Notes under the pieces: model-generated | What the model was told of the DNA's origin: nothing | The model's input: only the letters and a program-made list of their open reading frames with translations | Databases searched by the model: none | IMG/VR virus record: IMGVR_UViG_3300045118_000063 | Span: 1 to 22,956 of that record | From: a virus | Reading direction: 5' to 3' (one strand) | DNA length: 22,956 nucleotides | Made by a program: the position numbers and the translations under genes | Shown here: positions 6,601 to 13,334 of the stretch, in pieces | Numbering within the stretch: position 1 is the first letter of the stretch | How the letters are laid out: every line of letters starts with the position of its first letter

Positions 6601-8556
6601 AAAATCCGCAATCGCCCTTTTTATCGAGTTGTTCTTTTCTACGAAATGGGCAATAGACTGCTCGATAATTGGGACAGCCTTATCCCCGACAAACGCACCG
6701 ATAGTCTTTTCTCCCCTGGAAATAGCCTCCGATAATCTATGTTTACCATCAATAACGATAACATCTGGAGGCACACCAAAGCGTCCCTCTAATCTGCCAA
6801 CCTGATTTACGTTGACATCAACAATAATTGGTCCAGCACTTGTTGATCTTCCAGTAATCGGCGATGCTGTTCCAACAGAATTTATCGGAATATCCATTTT
6901 CCTAAAATGGCTACTTGGAACCCACTTGTCAACAACATCGCTCCTTATTCTTCCGACATTCCCCGGTTGTTCCATAAGGATTGATCCGACATCATCCCTT
7001 GTCATTTCCAACAATTCTTTTGGTTTCGCAGATGAAATGGCCACTTCTTTGGCGATGGGCGACGGGCCCTTCGGCCCAGGGGCCACAACCTCGGCCACCG
7101 CCTCCGTCATTGACTTCACGGCCGGCGGAGGCAACGGCTTGGGTTCCGGGGAAAGCCCCCCCTCGGCCGCCAGTCTTTTTTCGCGGAGCTTCTTCTTGCC
7201 GGCCTCATACTTGGCTATCTCTTCTGGAGAACCCTGGAATGTCGGCTCCTCAACAGGATATGGGTTTTTCATTCGGCTCCGTTCTGTTCTTACCCCGAAC
7301 GGAGAAGATTGATATGTGCCCCTCCGGGAAACGATGTATTCGGCGACTTCCGGGCTAAAATGACCCTCCTCCATGAAGTATTCTACGAGTTCCTTTTGGG
7401 TCGAACCCTTGTCATTTGTGAGGACATCGGATATCCAATCCATCACCCGCTCTGGATATCCACCCTCGGGTTCGCCAGGCCAGGCGGTTCGTTTTGCCTG
7501 GGCGTTTACTTCTTTGTAGAGTTGTTCCACTATGTCCTTGGACATCGCCTCCTTTGGACCCGCCGCCCCCGCCGCCGACTTCACGGCCGGCGGGGGGGGC
7601 TGGGTTGTTTTTGCGGGAGGTGGTTCTTTCGGCGGCTTCTTCGCACTCTTCCCGAGAACAAAATCACGGAGGTCCTTCCGAAGCGGCACACCACCTTCGA
7701 CCGGTTGGACTCCCCGCACCTGACTCACCGGGGCGACCGCCTCCGGTTGCGTCGTCCCCCGCATTTTCGCCGGCAACTCCTCGCCCGTGAATATCCGCTC
7801 GATTTCCAGCCACGCCTCCTCGGGGATGTTCTTTGTTCCCCGAAGATCCCTTGCCGCAGACCTCACCTCCTTAGAAGACAGCGGCTTTCCCCCGGCCAGC
7901 CTCGCCCCGTATTTCATAAGAAGGGCACTCCCAAGGATGCTTCCGCCAAGACGGATGCCCGCCTGCTTCTCTGGATTGTCCGTAACCGTTTCGGCAACGG
8001 CGGCGACGGCATGGTTCACCAATTCAAGCGGGGAAAAGGCAACCCCGGCAATCGTCTTGCCCCATTCAGTCTTTGGCTGATACGTCCCGATTTGGCCGAT
8101 CCTCCCCAGTTCGGCCTCGGCCGTTTCCAACGGCCCGACGGGGGACGCCCCGACACCCCTCGTCTGGAGGCGTTCAAGGACCTTGGGGGCCGCCGCACTT
8201 GCCCCGCCCAATGCCCCAAGGATGAAGGCCCCGGTCCCGGATGCGGCCGTCAACGCGGCCTCGCCAGCCCCGACTATCGGCCTAAGAAGCGGATTCCCAC
8301 GGGGGGTAAAACTCTCGGCCACGGTTTTTAGGATAGACTTCCCCTTCTTCTTTTTTTGCCCCCCCGCCTGATTGGTCACATCCTCCGGGTCCCCGAATCC
8401 GACTGGCGGAGGAGGAATGGCGGCAACTTGCCCATGAACACCGGTCGCCTGGAAATCCTCCGGGTCCCCAAATCCGGCTGGGGGCGGAGGAATAATGCCC
8501 TCGATGCCCACTTCTTTGGGCTTGGCCTTTGGGGGTTTAGGAAGCACTTCGGTCAT
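3682..8556 (-). CDS. Giant polyvalent/internal virion protein with ParB-like module
   Basis: A 1624-aa multidomain protein, probably packaged in the capsid and injected with the DNA. Residues 1-65 are disordered with a duplicated IPPPPxGFGDPED motif. Residues ~85-225 hold Gly/Ala-rich hydrophobic stretches. Residues 300-500 are Pro-rich linkers around a small helical domain (~340-410). Residues ~510-650 look like a ParB/sulfiredoxin-fold module, with VIVIDGKHRLSEAI at 599-612. Residues ~780-1100 are helical. Residues ~1100-1450 (GTTGYYLPFAIGNIFRD; FFARSGTVDFNMAG; GLITYLYNRAFFPEEH) resemble the large polyvalent-protein-associated domains (LPD38 type, from memory). The tail (1450-1624) is helical and charged. 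Start ATG 8556 has AGGA 7 bases upstream. It occupies the place of the ~1300-aa gp16 ejection protein in T7-like phages. I see no lysozyme/transglycosylase motif. Domain names are from recognition only. Confidence 0.8.
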   Translation of the reverse strand: MTEVLPKPPKAKPKEVGIEGIIPPPPAGFGDPEDFQATGVHGQVAAIPPPPVGFGDPEDVTNQAGGQKKKKGKSILKTVAESFTPRGNPLLRPIVGAGEAALTAASGTGAFILGALGGASAAAPKVLERLQTRGVGASPVGPLETAEAELGRIGQIGTYQPKTEWGKTIAGVAFSPLELVNHAVAAVAETVTDNPEKQAGIRLGGSILGSALLMKYGARLAGGKPLSSKEVRSAARDLRGTKNIPEEAWLEIERIFTGEELPAKMRGTTQPEAVAPVSQVRGVQPVEGGVPLRKDLRDFVLGKSAKKPPKEPPPAKTTQPPPPAVKSAAGAAGPKEAMSKDIVEQLYKEVNAQAKRTAWPGEPEGGYPERVMDWISDVLTNDKGSTQKELVEYFMEEGHFSPEVAEYIVSRRGTYQSSPFGVRTERSRMKNPYPVEEPTFQGSPEEIAKYEAGKKKLREKRLAAEGGLSPEPKPLPPPAVKSMTEAVAEVVAPGPKGPSPIAKEVAISSAKPKELLEMTRDDVGSILMEQPGNVGRIRSDVVDKWVPSSHFRKMDIPINSVGTASPITGRSTSAGPIIVDVNVNQVGRLEGRFGVPPDVIVIDGKHRLSEAISRGEKTIGAFVGDKAVPIIEQSIAHFVEKNNSIKRAIADFSSNPNGGTLRSLEILLPKEEVSRIRNAVKSLKMGKPVPADVLKDYPDLVVTPKETTAGNGPKLTIDQLPDDVEYAVTGDKGQIWQSRGTGKTYLADGEGGFFDTSVGIVPPGFKPKRKPRTLSPEEVAIRNQVHRGGSAWDQAYAEAERFGKTMTYEMLDRYDPIYRLEKEIGKTTGKKVPIGESAYAASRRLSAITNARVVGARERLKTILHPARQYEAELWDYLIIRRNIERAEWGYQNPGGVTLETSAKALENMRKSMTPTEMKLIEDTAQRFYEWADAEILVPMVEAKILTPKGYAIIRERNKAWLPYEIVEKLESYIEKYNVDKMEPGQDYFKISQDILYSLEGAPKESSMIHPAQAIMDRLFITRHLVEKNLALLRLSDLAEKSSWTKEILYKLKRGEKPKKGGGMFGVIRDGIVEKWAAPNEIIESLQNFNTQEITILDSVLRGTRSLMTAGTTGYYLPFAIGNIFRDIQMWATTSPIPFSPAAWVGGFFQSVGPAFGFNTKLFRQYMEEGGGFGGLIQRDYTRAGLGKRGTAPGMKSKGLFEGPMGEFRRTVTNPLSLLRALVTTTELTPRLGIMKKAMKMGYTPEEAAFFARSGTVDFNMAGHTVKVFSSWIPFLNARMQAKYATIGTLAGKGKWGVPAAKALTKAAAWVLTPGLITYLYNRAFFPEEHAAISQDIRDKYFVIVTGMKTNPKTKREEVNYVPIPKGDIGTMIFNPIEHMLDFMFAKKKVNIGQEALRLLNELSPTEFERGGKVDLGRAISGLMPPVFKAPVELASGPGGRDLYWGKPIVPERLQSVKPEEQYTEYTPDVFREIGKRLGISPLKVQSVMRNLFGSFGGNPTPGAIMEQIKGRVSRSVVPSLTDDVFRVNNKAEVGYNTARLRAQRFIEKGDIQAAKNELFSWNKEFRDVADEMTKTLGQIPHQSWSRQYTFQKEDWERLYTDTIRAQKTGVRTGLEKRLGVNIR
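6520..7040 (-). other. AT-rich island coding the ParB-like module of the giant protein
   Basis: Codons for residues about 505-678 are visibly AT-richer than the flanking parts of the same gene, with many A/T third positions and far fewer C/G runs on either strand. The island coincides with the ParB-like module. This suggests recent acquisition or a different selective history for this domain. Confidence 0.55.
7112..7593 (-). repeat. 17-bp direct repeat pair coding PPPAVKS linkers
   Basis: The same 17 bases occur at 7112-7128 and 7577-7593 and encode the PPAVKS part of Pro-rich linkers at residues about 322-328 and 477-483. They bracket a ~150-residue segment containing a small helical domain. 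Repeated linkers of this type could serve as recombination points for domain exchange. Confidence 0.7.
8380..8493 (-). repeat. Imperfect 39-bp direct repeat in the N-terminal coding region of the giant protein
   Basis: Units at 8380-8418 and 8455-8493 match at most positions and encode the two IPPPPxGFGDPED motifs (residues ~22-35 and 47-60). The region is Pro-rich and likely disordered. The duplication may be a repeated binding motif or packaging signal. Confidence 0.75.
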
Positions 8557-8573
8557 GGATTTTTCCTATCACA

Positions 8574-9386
8574 CTATTTCTTGACCATTCCCTGAACCCA
8601 CGGAACCCACGCCTTGCCATCAAAGACAATCCATTGACCCGCACTATTCACCTTTGAATTGGTCTTGTCATACCCGGCTTCGTATGGCGTCCCGGCAACA
8701 GGTTGCTTGGGCATCGGTGGCGCCGGGACAGTTCCTCCGGGAACGCCAAACTCGGAGGCAAGGGCATCCATATTCGCACTTACCGATTGCCACAACTGGG
8801 ACAGGGAAGAATCTAATTGCGTTCTCCAGGTTTTCTCAAACTCCGGCCAATCAGGCTGGAGAAAATTTCCGCCTGCCTTGGCCTCTAGATACGCCTTATC
8901 ATAATCTTTTCTGATATTCGCCGCCTGGGTTTGGTAATTGTTGAGCAGTGTGCCGTATGCCCGCTTATAGGCCGCCGCGGCCTGTGCGTCTATCCTTGCG
9001 AGGGCATCGGCACTCACCTTTGCGTCCGCACTTATTTTTGCCCACCCTTGCCGTATTCGCTCGTCCCCTTGTTTCATCGCCTCATCGTGACGGGCCTTGG
9101 CGGCGACCTCTTTGTCGCGGCTCAAAGCCAAAGACGACTCCCGATATGACTTCAAGTCTTCGCGGGACTGCTTGGCGGCACCTTGCTCCCCCTCCATCTT
9201 TTGTCGCGCCAACTGATTTTTTATCGCATCCTGGGCCAACGTATAGTTCCAGGACCGCTCCTGAATGTCCCGCTCATACTGCTGTTGCTTGACGGCTAGA
9301 ATCATATTCAGGATATTCTGCCAATTCTGACGCTGTTGGGCCTGTTGCTGTAAGGCGTATTCAGCTGGACCGCCATATCCGTTCAT
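8574..9386 (-). CDS. Coiled-coil protein, probable internal virion protein
   Basis: A 270-aa protein, Gln/Ala/Lys-rich and strongly helical from residue ~8 to ~200 (ALQQQAQQRQNWQNIL; then KSYRESSLALSRDKEVAAKARHD segments). A Pro-rich linker (GTVPAPPMPKQP) and a small C-terminal module with alternating aromatics (GQWIVFDGKAWVPWVQG) follow. No signal peptide or membrane span. The ATG at 9386 follows GGGGGT by 5 bases. It lies between the Gly-rich proteins and the giant protein, where T7-like phages encode internal core proteins, so a virion-internal role is likely but unproven. No enzyme motif is seen. Confidence 0.6.
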   Translation of the reverse strand: MNGYGGPAEYALQQQAQQRQNWQNILNMILAVKQQQYERDIQERSWNYTLAQDAIKNQLARQKMEGEQGAAKQSREDLKSYRESSLALSRDKEVAAKARHDEAMKQGDERIRQGWAKISADAKVSADALARIDAQAAAAYKRAYGTLLNNYQTQAANIRKDYDKAYLEAKAGGNFLQPDWPEFEKTWRTQLDSSLSQLWQSVSANMDALASEFGVPGGTVPAPPMPKQPVAGTPYEAGYDKTNSKVNSAGQWIVFDGKAWVPWVQGMVKK

Positions 9387-9415
9387 GATACACCCCCGTT
9401 CCAGATATCAATATA

Positions 9416-9691
9416 TCAATATGTCGGCATCCCCAAAAGAAGTGCCAACAGCGACTGCAATTCCCTCATATTCGGGCCAGCCCCCATCTGCGGAGGCGGC
9501 TGTTGGACCGGGGGACGAGAAAACGGTGCCCCCGCCCCGGTGGTCGGAAGCGGGGTCGGCGCAACCTGCGTTTTTTGCCCCTGCGGGAACATCCGCTGGG
9601 CCATGAGAAGTTGTAGAATCTGCATCCCCAACTCCCCAAGTCCGCCCCCAAAATCAGGACCCTTCATGTATGGATTGTAGAAACTTGCCAT
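9416..9691 (-). CDS. Small Pro/Gly/Gln-rich hypothetical protein, putative virion component
   Basis: A 91-aa protein with an aromatic start (MASFYNPYMKGPDFGGG), an amphipathic helix rich in Leu/Met (ELGMQILQLLMAQRMF), a Pro/Gln-rich linker (RPPVQQPPPQMG), and a C-terminal Leu-rich helix (LQSLLALLLGMPTY). The two short hydrophobic helices may contact membrane or other virion proteins. The ATG at 9691 is chosen because GGAGGT ends 5-6 bases upstream; the TTG two codons earlier would abut that site. No family recognised. It resembles its neighbours in low-complexity composition, which suggests a shared role in the same structure. Confidence 0.5.
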   Translation of the reverse strand: MASFYNPYMKGPDFGGGLGELGMQILQLLMAQRMFPQGQKTQVAPTPLPTTGAGAPFSRPPVQQPPPQMGAGPNMRELQSLLALLLGMPTY

Positions 9692-9721
9692 TGTCAACCT
9701 CCGTTGTCTACCGTTCCCCGG

Positions 9722-11053
9722 CTACCCACATAATTTTGACAGCCCGAGAAGGCTCATCCCCGCCCCGGTCAACCCGCCAAGGAGTTGGCTCCCAAGTCCG
9801 GGCGTATACTGTTGCGGCATCCCCTGACCCGTGGCAAACTGCATGGCCGCCGACAACCACGGGTTATTCTCCGGTGTCATCCTCTGCCAATTATTATAAA
9901 GGTTCTGGGCCATCGTATTATATTGCCCCGCCATTTGCCCGCCGAGCCCAGACGCCTGGCCGAGAAGACCCTGGTCATACCCGGCGTATTGCCCACCGAG
10001 GCCAGCCAAACCGGCCGCCCCCTGGAGTGCCCGATTCCTCGCGGCCTCGGACAACCCGGCCGTCCCCGCCCCCAGGGACTCCAGCATCGGGACACCGGAC
10101 ATCATCCGTTGTGCCGCCGCCTCCTGGGCCGCCATCTCCTGGGCCGTCGTCGCCACGCCGAGTTCGGTCATCCGTCGCCCGGCGATATCCTGGGCCGTTC
10201 TCCCGAGCGGGGTTGACCACCGTGTTCCGCCTAGCCCCGCCTGCTCCGCCGCCCCCTTGATGGCATCCTCGATGTCATACTGGGCCTGCCGTTTCGCCGC
10301 CAGATATTGCGGGGTCGTCGATGTCGGCATCCCGCCCTGCCCATACATCCCCGTGAGCCAGTCCGACGCCTGTCTCCATTGTCCAGGGTCCGGTGTCCTG
10401 TCCCCATAGGCGAAGTTGCTATAAACGTCCCCCGCCTGCCCCCACTCGGTCGGGTATTGGATTCCGGTGGATGCCCCGATGTCGGTCACGGGAATCTGCC
10501 AGTTCTTCCAATAGTCGGCCCACGGGTCACCGCCGACAACCGATCCGGAACCCTGGGACCCACCCCATCCGCCCCCGCCGGCATCTGGTCTGGTAACGCC
10601 TGGAAGGCCGAGGTAATCTTCCCAGTTCGAGGACATATTCGGGGTCATCCCCCATGTCCCGAGGTTCCCCCCGTATTTCCCGTATAGATCCTTCACGTTT
10701 GAGCGGGACTGGAAACCGTAGTCCGGGTTCCAGACAAGGCCCCCGCCCCAGGACGGATTGCGATACCACGAACCGGACATATTCGCCGCCCACGCATCGG
10801 CGGCGGCGTTATAGCCCGGGTCTGACGTAGACCATTTTTGATATGTCCCAGGTTGGCCCACGGGACTCCACCCGGAGGCCGTTCCCGTGGCTGTCCCCGA
10901 AGTCGCCCCAGGGGTCGTCCCCGTCCTGATACGGAATGGCCCAACCTTGTGGGATTGCTCCGCCGCCCCTGCCGTCCCCGATGTCCCCGGACCACCCCAG
11001 GACACAGCCCGGGGGGACTGGGAGTCCCATGTGATTTTCGATAAGTCCATCAT
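9722..11053 (-). CDS. Gly-rich structural/ejection protein candidate
   Basis: A 443-aa protein. Residues 1-70 are Gly/Thr/Ser-rich. Residues ~75-250 are Trp/Tyr/Gly-rich (e.g. GSWYRNPSWGGGLVWNPDYG). Residues ~245-345 are helical and Ala/Gln-rich (QYDIEDAIKGAAEQAGLGG; TAQEMAAQEAAAQRMM). The end is Gly/Leu-rich and hydrophobic (GSQLLGGLTGAGMSLLGLS). The central helix region resembles proteins often annotated as internal or head-tail structural proteins in environmental podoviruses, and the Gly/Ala amphipathic end is compatible with membrane insertion on ejection, as for T7 gp14. Two ATGs (11053, 11050) fit a GGGGGTGG ribosome site. Function is inferred from composition and position only. Confidence 0.55.
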   Translation of the reverse strand: MMDLSKITWDSQSPRAVSWGGPGTSGTAGAAEQSHKVGPFRIRTGTTPGATSGTATGTASGWSPVGQPGTYQKWSTSDPGYNAAADAWAANMSGSWYRNPSWGGGLVWNPDYGFQSRSNVKDLYGKYGGNLGTWGMTPNMSSNWEDYLGLPGVTRPDAGGGGWGGSQGSGSVVGGDPWADYWKNWQIPVTDIGASTGIQYPTEWGQAGDVYSNFAYGDRTPDPGQWRQASDWLTGMYGQGGMPTSTTPQYLAAKRQAQYDIEDAIKGAAEQAGLGGTRWSTPLGRTAQDIAGRRMTELGVATTAQEMAAQEAAAQRMMSGVPMLESLGAGTAGLSEAARNRALQGAAGLAGLGGQYAGYDQGLLGQASGLGGQMAGQYNTMAQNLYNNWQRMTPENNPWLSAAMQFATGQGMPQQYTPGLGSQLLGGLTGAGMSLLGLSKLCG

Positions 11054-11097
11054 TTTACCACCCCCACGCCCTCATCGTTCTCCCCATCTGGCCCCTA

Positions 11098-11313
11098 TTA
11101 GTTCCCGCCGTAGAATGGGTTCCCCATCGGCTTCAAATATCTGTCATAACTAGTCTTTAGGCCGTCGTTCATGAACCGTTGAAACTCGTCCGAAATTTCG
11201 CTATACACCGAGGACAATTCCCCACTGGCCCCCGGAAGCCCACGCCTAAACCTATTCTGCGTCGGGTTTGTGATGGGGTCGTTGACCCACCGACTCCACG
11301 GCCGAACTCGCAT
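11098..11313 (-). CDS. Small hypothetical protein (71 aa)
   Basis: Basic, aromatic N-terminus (MRVRPWSRWVNDPITNP), then a helix (SSVYSEISDEFQRFMNDGL) and a C-terminal GNPFYGGN. No known family. ATG 11313 overlaps the TGA of the upstream gene by one base (TGATG) with GGTGGGG just before it. A GTG three codons upstream has no ribosome site and is rejected. Probably a small virion or assembly protein co-expressed with its Gly-rich neighbours; this is context only. Confidence 0.45.
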   Translation of the reverse strand: MRVRPWSRWVNDPITNPTQNRFRRGLPGASGELSSVYSEISDEFQRFMNDGLKTSYDRYLKPMGNPFYGGN

Positions 11314-11780
11314 CAGCCCCACCAGTTGCGGCGTGGATTCGCCCCGCCACGCGGCGCTCTTGTTCCGGTAGTCTCAGAATCATAATCCCGGCGGTCCCGA
11401 CCATATCCGCCGCGGACAGACCCCCCCGATTGGGACCCACCATCATACGGACTAACATCCGGCTCAGCATTCCTGAATCCCCCACCCCCCGCAGAACCAC
11501 CCTGGGCAACAGAGAACCCCGAAATCCCGGCCCCAGTCGGCATCCCAGCCATTCCATAAAACTGCGGGGCCTTATACCCGCCATAGCCCATTTTCCCGGC
11601 CAAGGTGTTCGCCACCATAAGCTGAAGCGGGTCTTGCGCAACACCAAGCGGCCCCGTGTAGGGGGTGGCCCCCCTATTGACACCGGACGACATCAACCCA
11701 ATTAGTGCTTTCCTTATGTCCTGGGCATCCTTCGGGACACCCGAAATAATTTCTATCGGCGTACCAGACCAATCACACAT
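11313..11780 (-). CDS. Gly-rich hypothetical protein (155 aa), putative virion component
   Basis: N-terminal ~40 residues form a mixed fold (SGTPIEIISGVPKDAQDIRK). A conserved-looking segment TPYTGPLGVAQDPLQLMVAN follows, then a long Gly/Ser/Arg-rich disordered tail (~85-155). The ATG at 11780 has a near-perfect AAGGAGGT ribosome site 5 bases upstream, one of the strongest in the window, so high expression is likely. It overlaps the end of the GNAT-like gene by 8 bases. The composition matches the neighbouring Gly-rich proteins. No enzymatic motif; function unknown. Confidence 0.5.
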   Translation of the reverse strand: MCDWSGTPIEIISGVPKDAQDIRKALIGLMSSGVNRGATPYTGPLGVAQDPLQLMVANTLAGKMGYGGYKAPQFYGMAGMPTGAGISGFSVAQGGSAGGGGFRNAEPDVSPYDGGSQSGGSVRGGYGRDRRDYDSETTGTRAPRGGANPRRNWWG

Positions 11781-12330
11781 TTCCGACCTCCTTGTCCCCC
11801 GTGGCTTCCCCCGCCGGGAAAGTCGGGAAAGTCCGACCCAAAATGTATCTATCGTATAATTTCCCGTCCCACATGAAGTCGTTCTTTATCACCGCATCAA
11901 CCCCAAAACCGAATAACCCGGCCAACTTGACAATCTTCGGGTCCGCCGTTTCGCTATTCATCCTCACAAGGCCGGTCCCGGCGGCAAATTCATCCACCAG
12001 TCGCCGTCCCTCCCGAATAATGCTTTTCCCAAAATCAGACGGGTCCCAATATTTCAGCGACACCCGGCACTTGAACCCCCGGATGATATCGGCAAATATC
12101 AGCAGACCATCGAGATTCCCGATTTCATAGGCCACGTGGAATCCGCACGATGGGTCCTTCGAAAGAACACGATAGAGCATGGACCAAATGTCCCTGGAGT
12201 TCCTGTGTTCGTCCGACACGTAGAGGTATCCACTTGCCATGAGTTCGGCAAGGTTGTCGATCTGATTCTCATTGAGAACCCTCATGGGACGGAAGAACCG
12301 ATAGCCAGCCATGCCCGCCACTCTACTCAC
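11773..12330 (-). CDS. GNAT-fold protein (acetyltransferase-like, possibly T7 gp13-like)
   Basis: A 185-aa protein with the strand-helix order of GNAT domains: a hydrophobic strand pair (GFHVAYEIGNLDGLLIF, ~63-79), a beta strand FKCRVSLKYWDP, a helix (FGKSIIREGRRLVDEF, ~100-115), then VRMNSETADPKIVKLAGLFG and a final strand YDRYILGR. The acetyl-CoA pyrophosphate loop (usually Q/RxxGxG/A) is degenerate here (DFGKSI), so catalysis is doubtful. T7 gp13 is a GNAT-like protein located between nozzle and internal protein genes, so this may be its counterpart. The start is ambiguous (GTG 12333, 12330, ATG 12312). GTG 12330 is preferred because it forms a GTGA overlap with the endolysin stop and has a G5 run 7 bases upstream. 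Confidence 0.62.
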   Translation of the reverse strand: MSRVAGMAGYRFFRPMRVLNENQIDNLAELMASGYLYVSDEHRNSRDIWSMLYRVLSKDPSCGFHVAYEIGNLDGLLIFADIIRGFKCRVSLKYWDPSDFGKSIIREGRRLVDEFAAGTGLVRMNSETADPKIVKLAGLFGFGVDAVIKNDFMWDGKLYDRYILGRTFPTFPAGEATGDKEVGNV

Positions 12331-12761
12331 CACTCTGCCCCCATCGTGAGATTGTCCGACGGACGCGGATAAATGAGATACCCAATATCCAGATGAACAA
12401 ACGTTTCCCCACGGGCCAGATATTCCCTATACCCTATCCGCATCTCGTCGCACGTGTCCTTGACAACCCTCACGAAATCTTCGACTTCTTCCCTGGACCC
12501 AAGCCCTATGTCTGCGGCCAGGCCAAACATGTGGACGCTTAGGGGTTCCCCGCCAACCGCCCTGTTCCATTCGGGACACCGATAACCGGAGTTTATGGCC
12601 ATCGGCTTCCCCCAGGCAGTCCTGATGGACTCAAGGAACCCGAAGAACTCCTCATAGCAATACAGAAGTTCACCTTCCTCATCCCGCCACATCGGGGGGA
12701 GTTTCCCACAATGCTTACACTTGAACTCGTCCTCGTCAAAGTGTTTCGTTATTTTCGGCAT
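12327..12761 (-). CDS. Endolysin: M15-family zinc peptidase
   Basis: A 144-aa single-domain peptidase of the M15 (Peptidase_M15_3) type, which cleaves peptidoglycan cross-links or stems with a zinc ion. Hallmarks: KHFDEDEFKCKHCG at the start, SGYRCPEWNRAVGG (58-71), SVHMFGLAADIG (75-86, ligands H77 and D84), and FVHLDI (121-126, ligand H123). The length is typical and there is no signal peptide, so release through a holin is expected. The CxxC at 15/18 plus C35 could form an extra zinc or structural site. ATG 12761 has a purine-rich GGGGAGG 8 bases upstream. Two small membrane-protein genes directly precede it and the GNAT-like gene overlaps its end (GTGA), giving a lysis cassette. Confidence 0.88.
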   Translation of the reverse strand: MPKITKHFDEDEFKCKHCGKLPPMWRDEEGELLYCYEEFFGFLESIRTAWGKPMAINSGYRCPEWNRAVGGEPLSVHMFGLAADIGLGSREEVEDFVRVVKDTCDEMRIGYREYLARGETFVHLDIGYLIYPRPSDNLTMGAEW

Positions 12762-12787
12762 GGCCGCCGCCTCCCCCCCCTGTCCCC

Positions 12788-13030
12788 TTACCCCTTCTTC
12801 CAGGTCGAGATTGTGTCGGTAATGGTCAGGGACCCAGCCACAAACCCGACGCAGTAAATCATGACCTTGGCGTATTCAACGAACCAATCAAGGTCAGCCC
12901 CGGTGAACAGGCAGACGTAATAGGCGACAGTTATTAGGGCCACAGCCAGGAGGGCGATTTTAGCCCGCCGGCCCCAAGCCCGTCGCTCTCCGTTCCCACC
13001 ATTGCCCACGGTTCGCACACCATCAGTCAT
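12788..13030 (-). CDS. Small two-span membrane protein, holin candidate
   Basis: An 80-aa protein with a charged N-terminus (GNGERRAWGRRAK), membrane spans at about 24-42 (IALLAVALITVAYYVCLF) and 53-71 (YAKVMIYCVGFVAGSLTI), and a basic end (WKKG). Two spans, small size and position directly before the M15 peptidase fit a class II holin, which would let the endolysin reach the wall. ATG 13030 is chosen because AAGG/GGGGGG lies just upstream; the longer reading has no ribosome site. It overlaps the end of the upstream membrane gene by 8 bases. No family is recognised with certainty. Confidence 0.6.
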   Translation of the reverse strand: MTDGVRTVGNGGNGERRAWGRRAKIALLAVALITVAYYVCLFTGADLDWFVEYAKVMIYCVGFVAGSLTITDTISTWKKG

Positions 13031-13283
13031 TTGCCTTCCCCCCGACCGAAATCCCGACAAACGTCCCGGCCGCCGTCCCGGCGGCGTATGAAAGGATTAG
13101 TCCAACCTGGTTGGACGTTATGATATTGTCCAGGACCAGGACCGTCAGGGCCGTCAGGACAAAGGCCAGCACCGACGCAGAAAAAGCCCGGCGGTGCGAA
13201 ACGAGGATGTAGTATTTTGCGATTAGGACATCCTGAACCATGCCTAACGCGAAATATACGGCGTATAATGCCAGACGGCCCAT
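13023..13283 (-). CDS. Small three-span membrane protein (holin/antiholin candidate, DUF5698-like pattern)
   Basis: An 86-aa protein with three hydrophobic segments (~3-20, 37-55, 60-80). The last contains a small-residue motif, SYAAGTAAGTFVGI. The pattern of a final helix with GTxxGTxxG recalls the UPF0316/DUF5698 membrane family, but this is from memory and weak. Paired with the two-span protein next to it and followed by the endolysin, it is a candidate antiholin or second holin. ATG 13283 is preferred over ATG 13295 and GTG 13298 because a GGGGG run lies 6 bases upstream. The other starts would be about 15 bases from the nearest GGAG. Confidence 0.58.
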   Translation of the reverse strand: MGRLALYAVYFALGMVQDVLIAKYYILVSHRRAFSASVLAFVLTALTVLVLDNIITSNQVGLILSYAAGTAAGTFVGISVGGKAND

Positions 13284-13294
13284 CGTCGCCCCCA
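13284..13294 (-). promoter_or_regulatory. G5-type Shine-Dalgarno deciding the start at 13283
   Basis: The minus strand reads GGGGGCGACG before ATG 13283, giving a six-base spacer. It argues against the two upstream starts of the three-span membrane protein. Confidence 0.5.
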
Positions 13295-13334
13295 TCACTC
13301 ATTGTCAATACTCCAAACCGGGTCCATTTTTTCC

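Noticed and set aside
7309-8331. 340-codon plus-strand frame
   Set aside because: Antisense to the giant protein; Arg/Pro-rich with no recognisable domain. GC-rich codons make antisense frames long.
9405-9422. Short AT-rich direct repeat (ATATCAAT twice) between two late genes
   Set aside because: Two 8-base copies partly within a gene end; could be chance and no regulatory role is supported.
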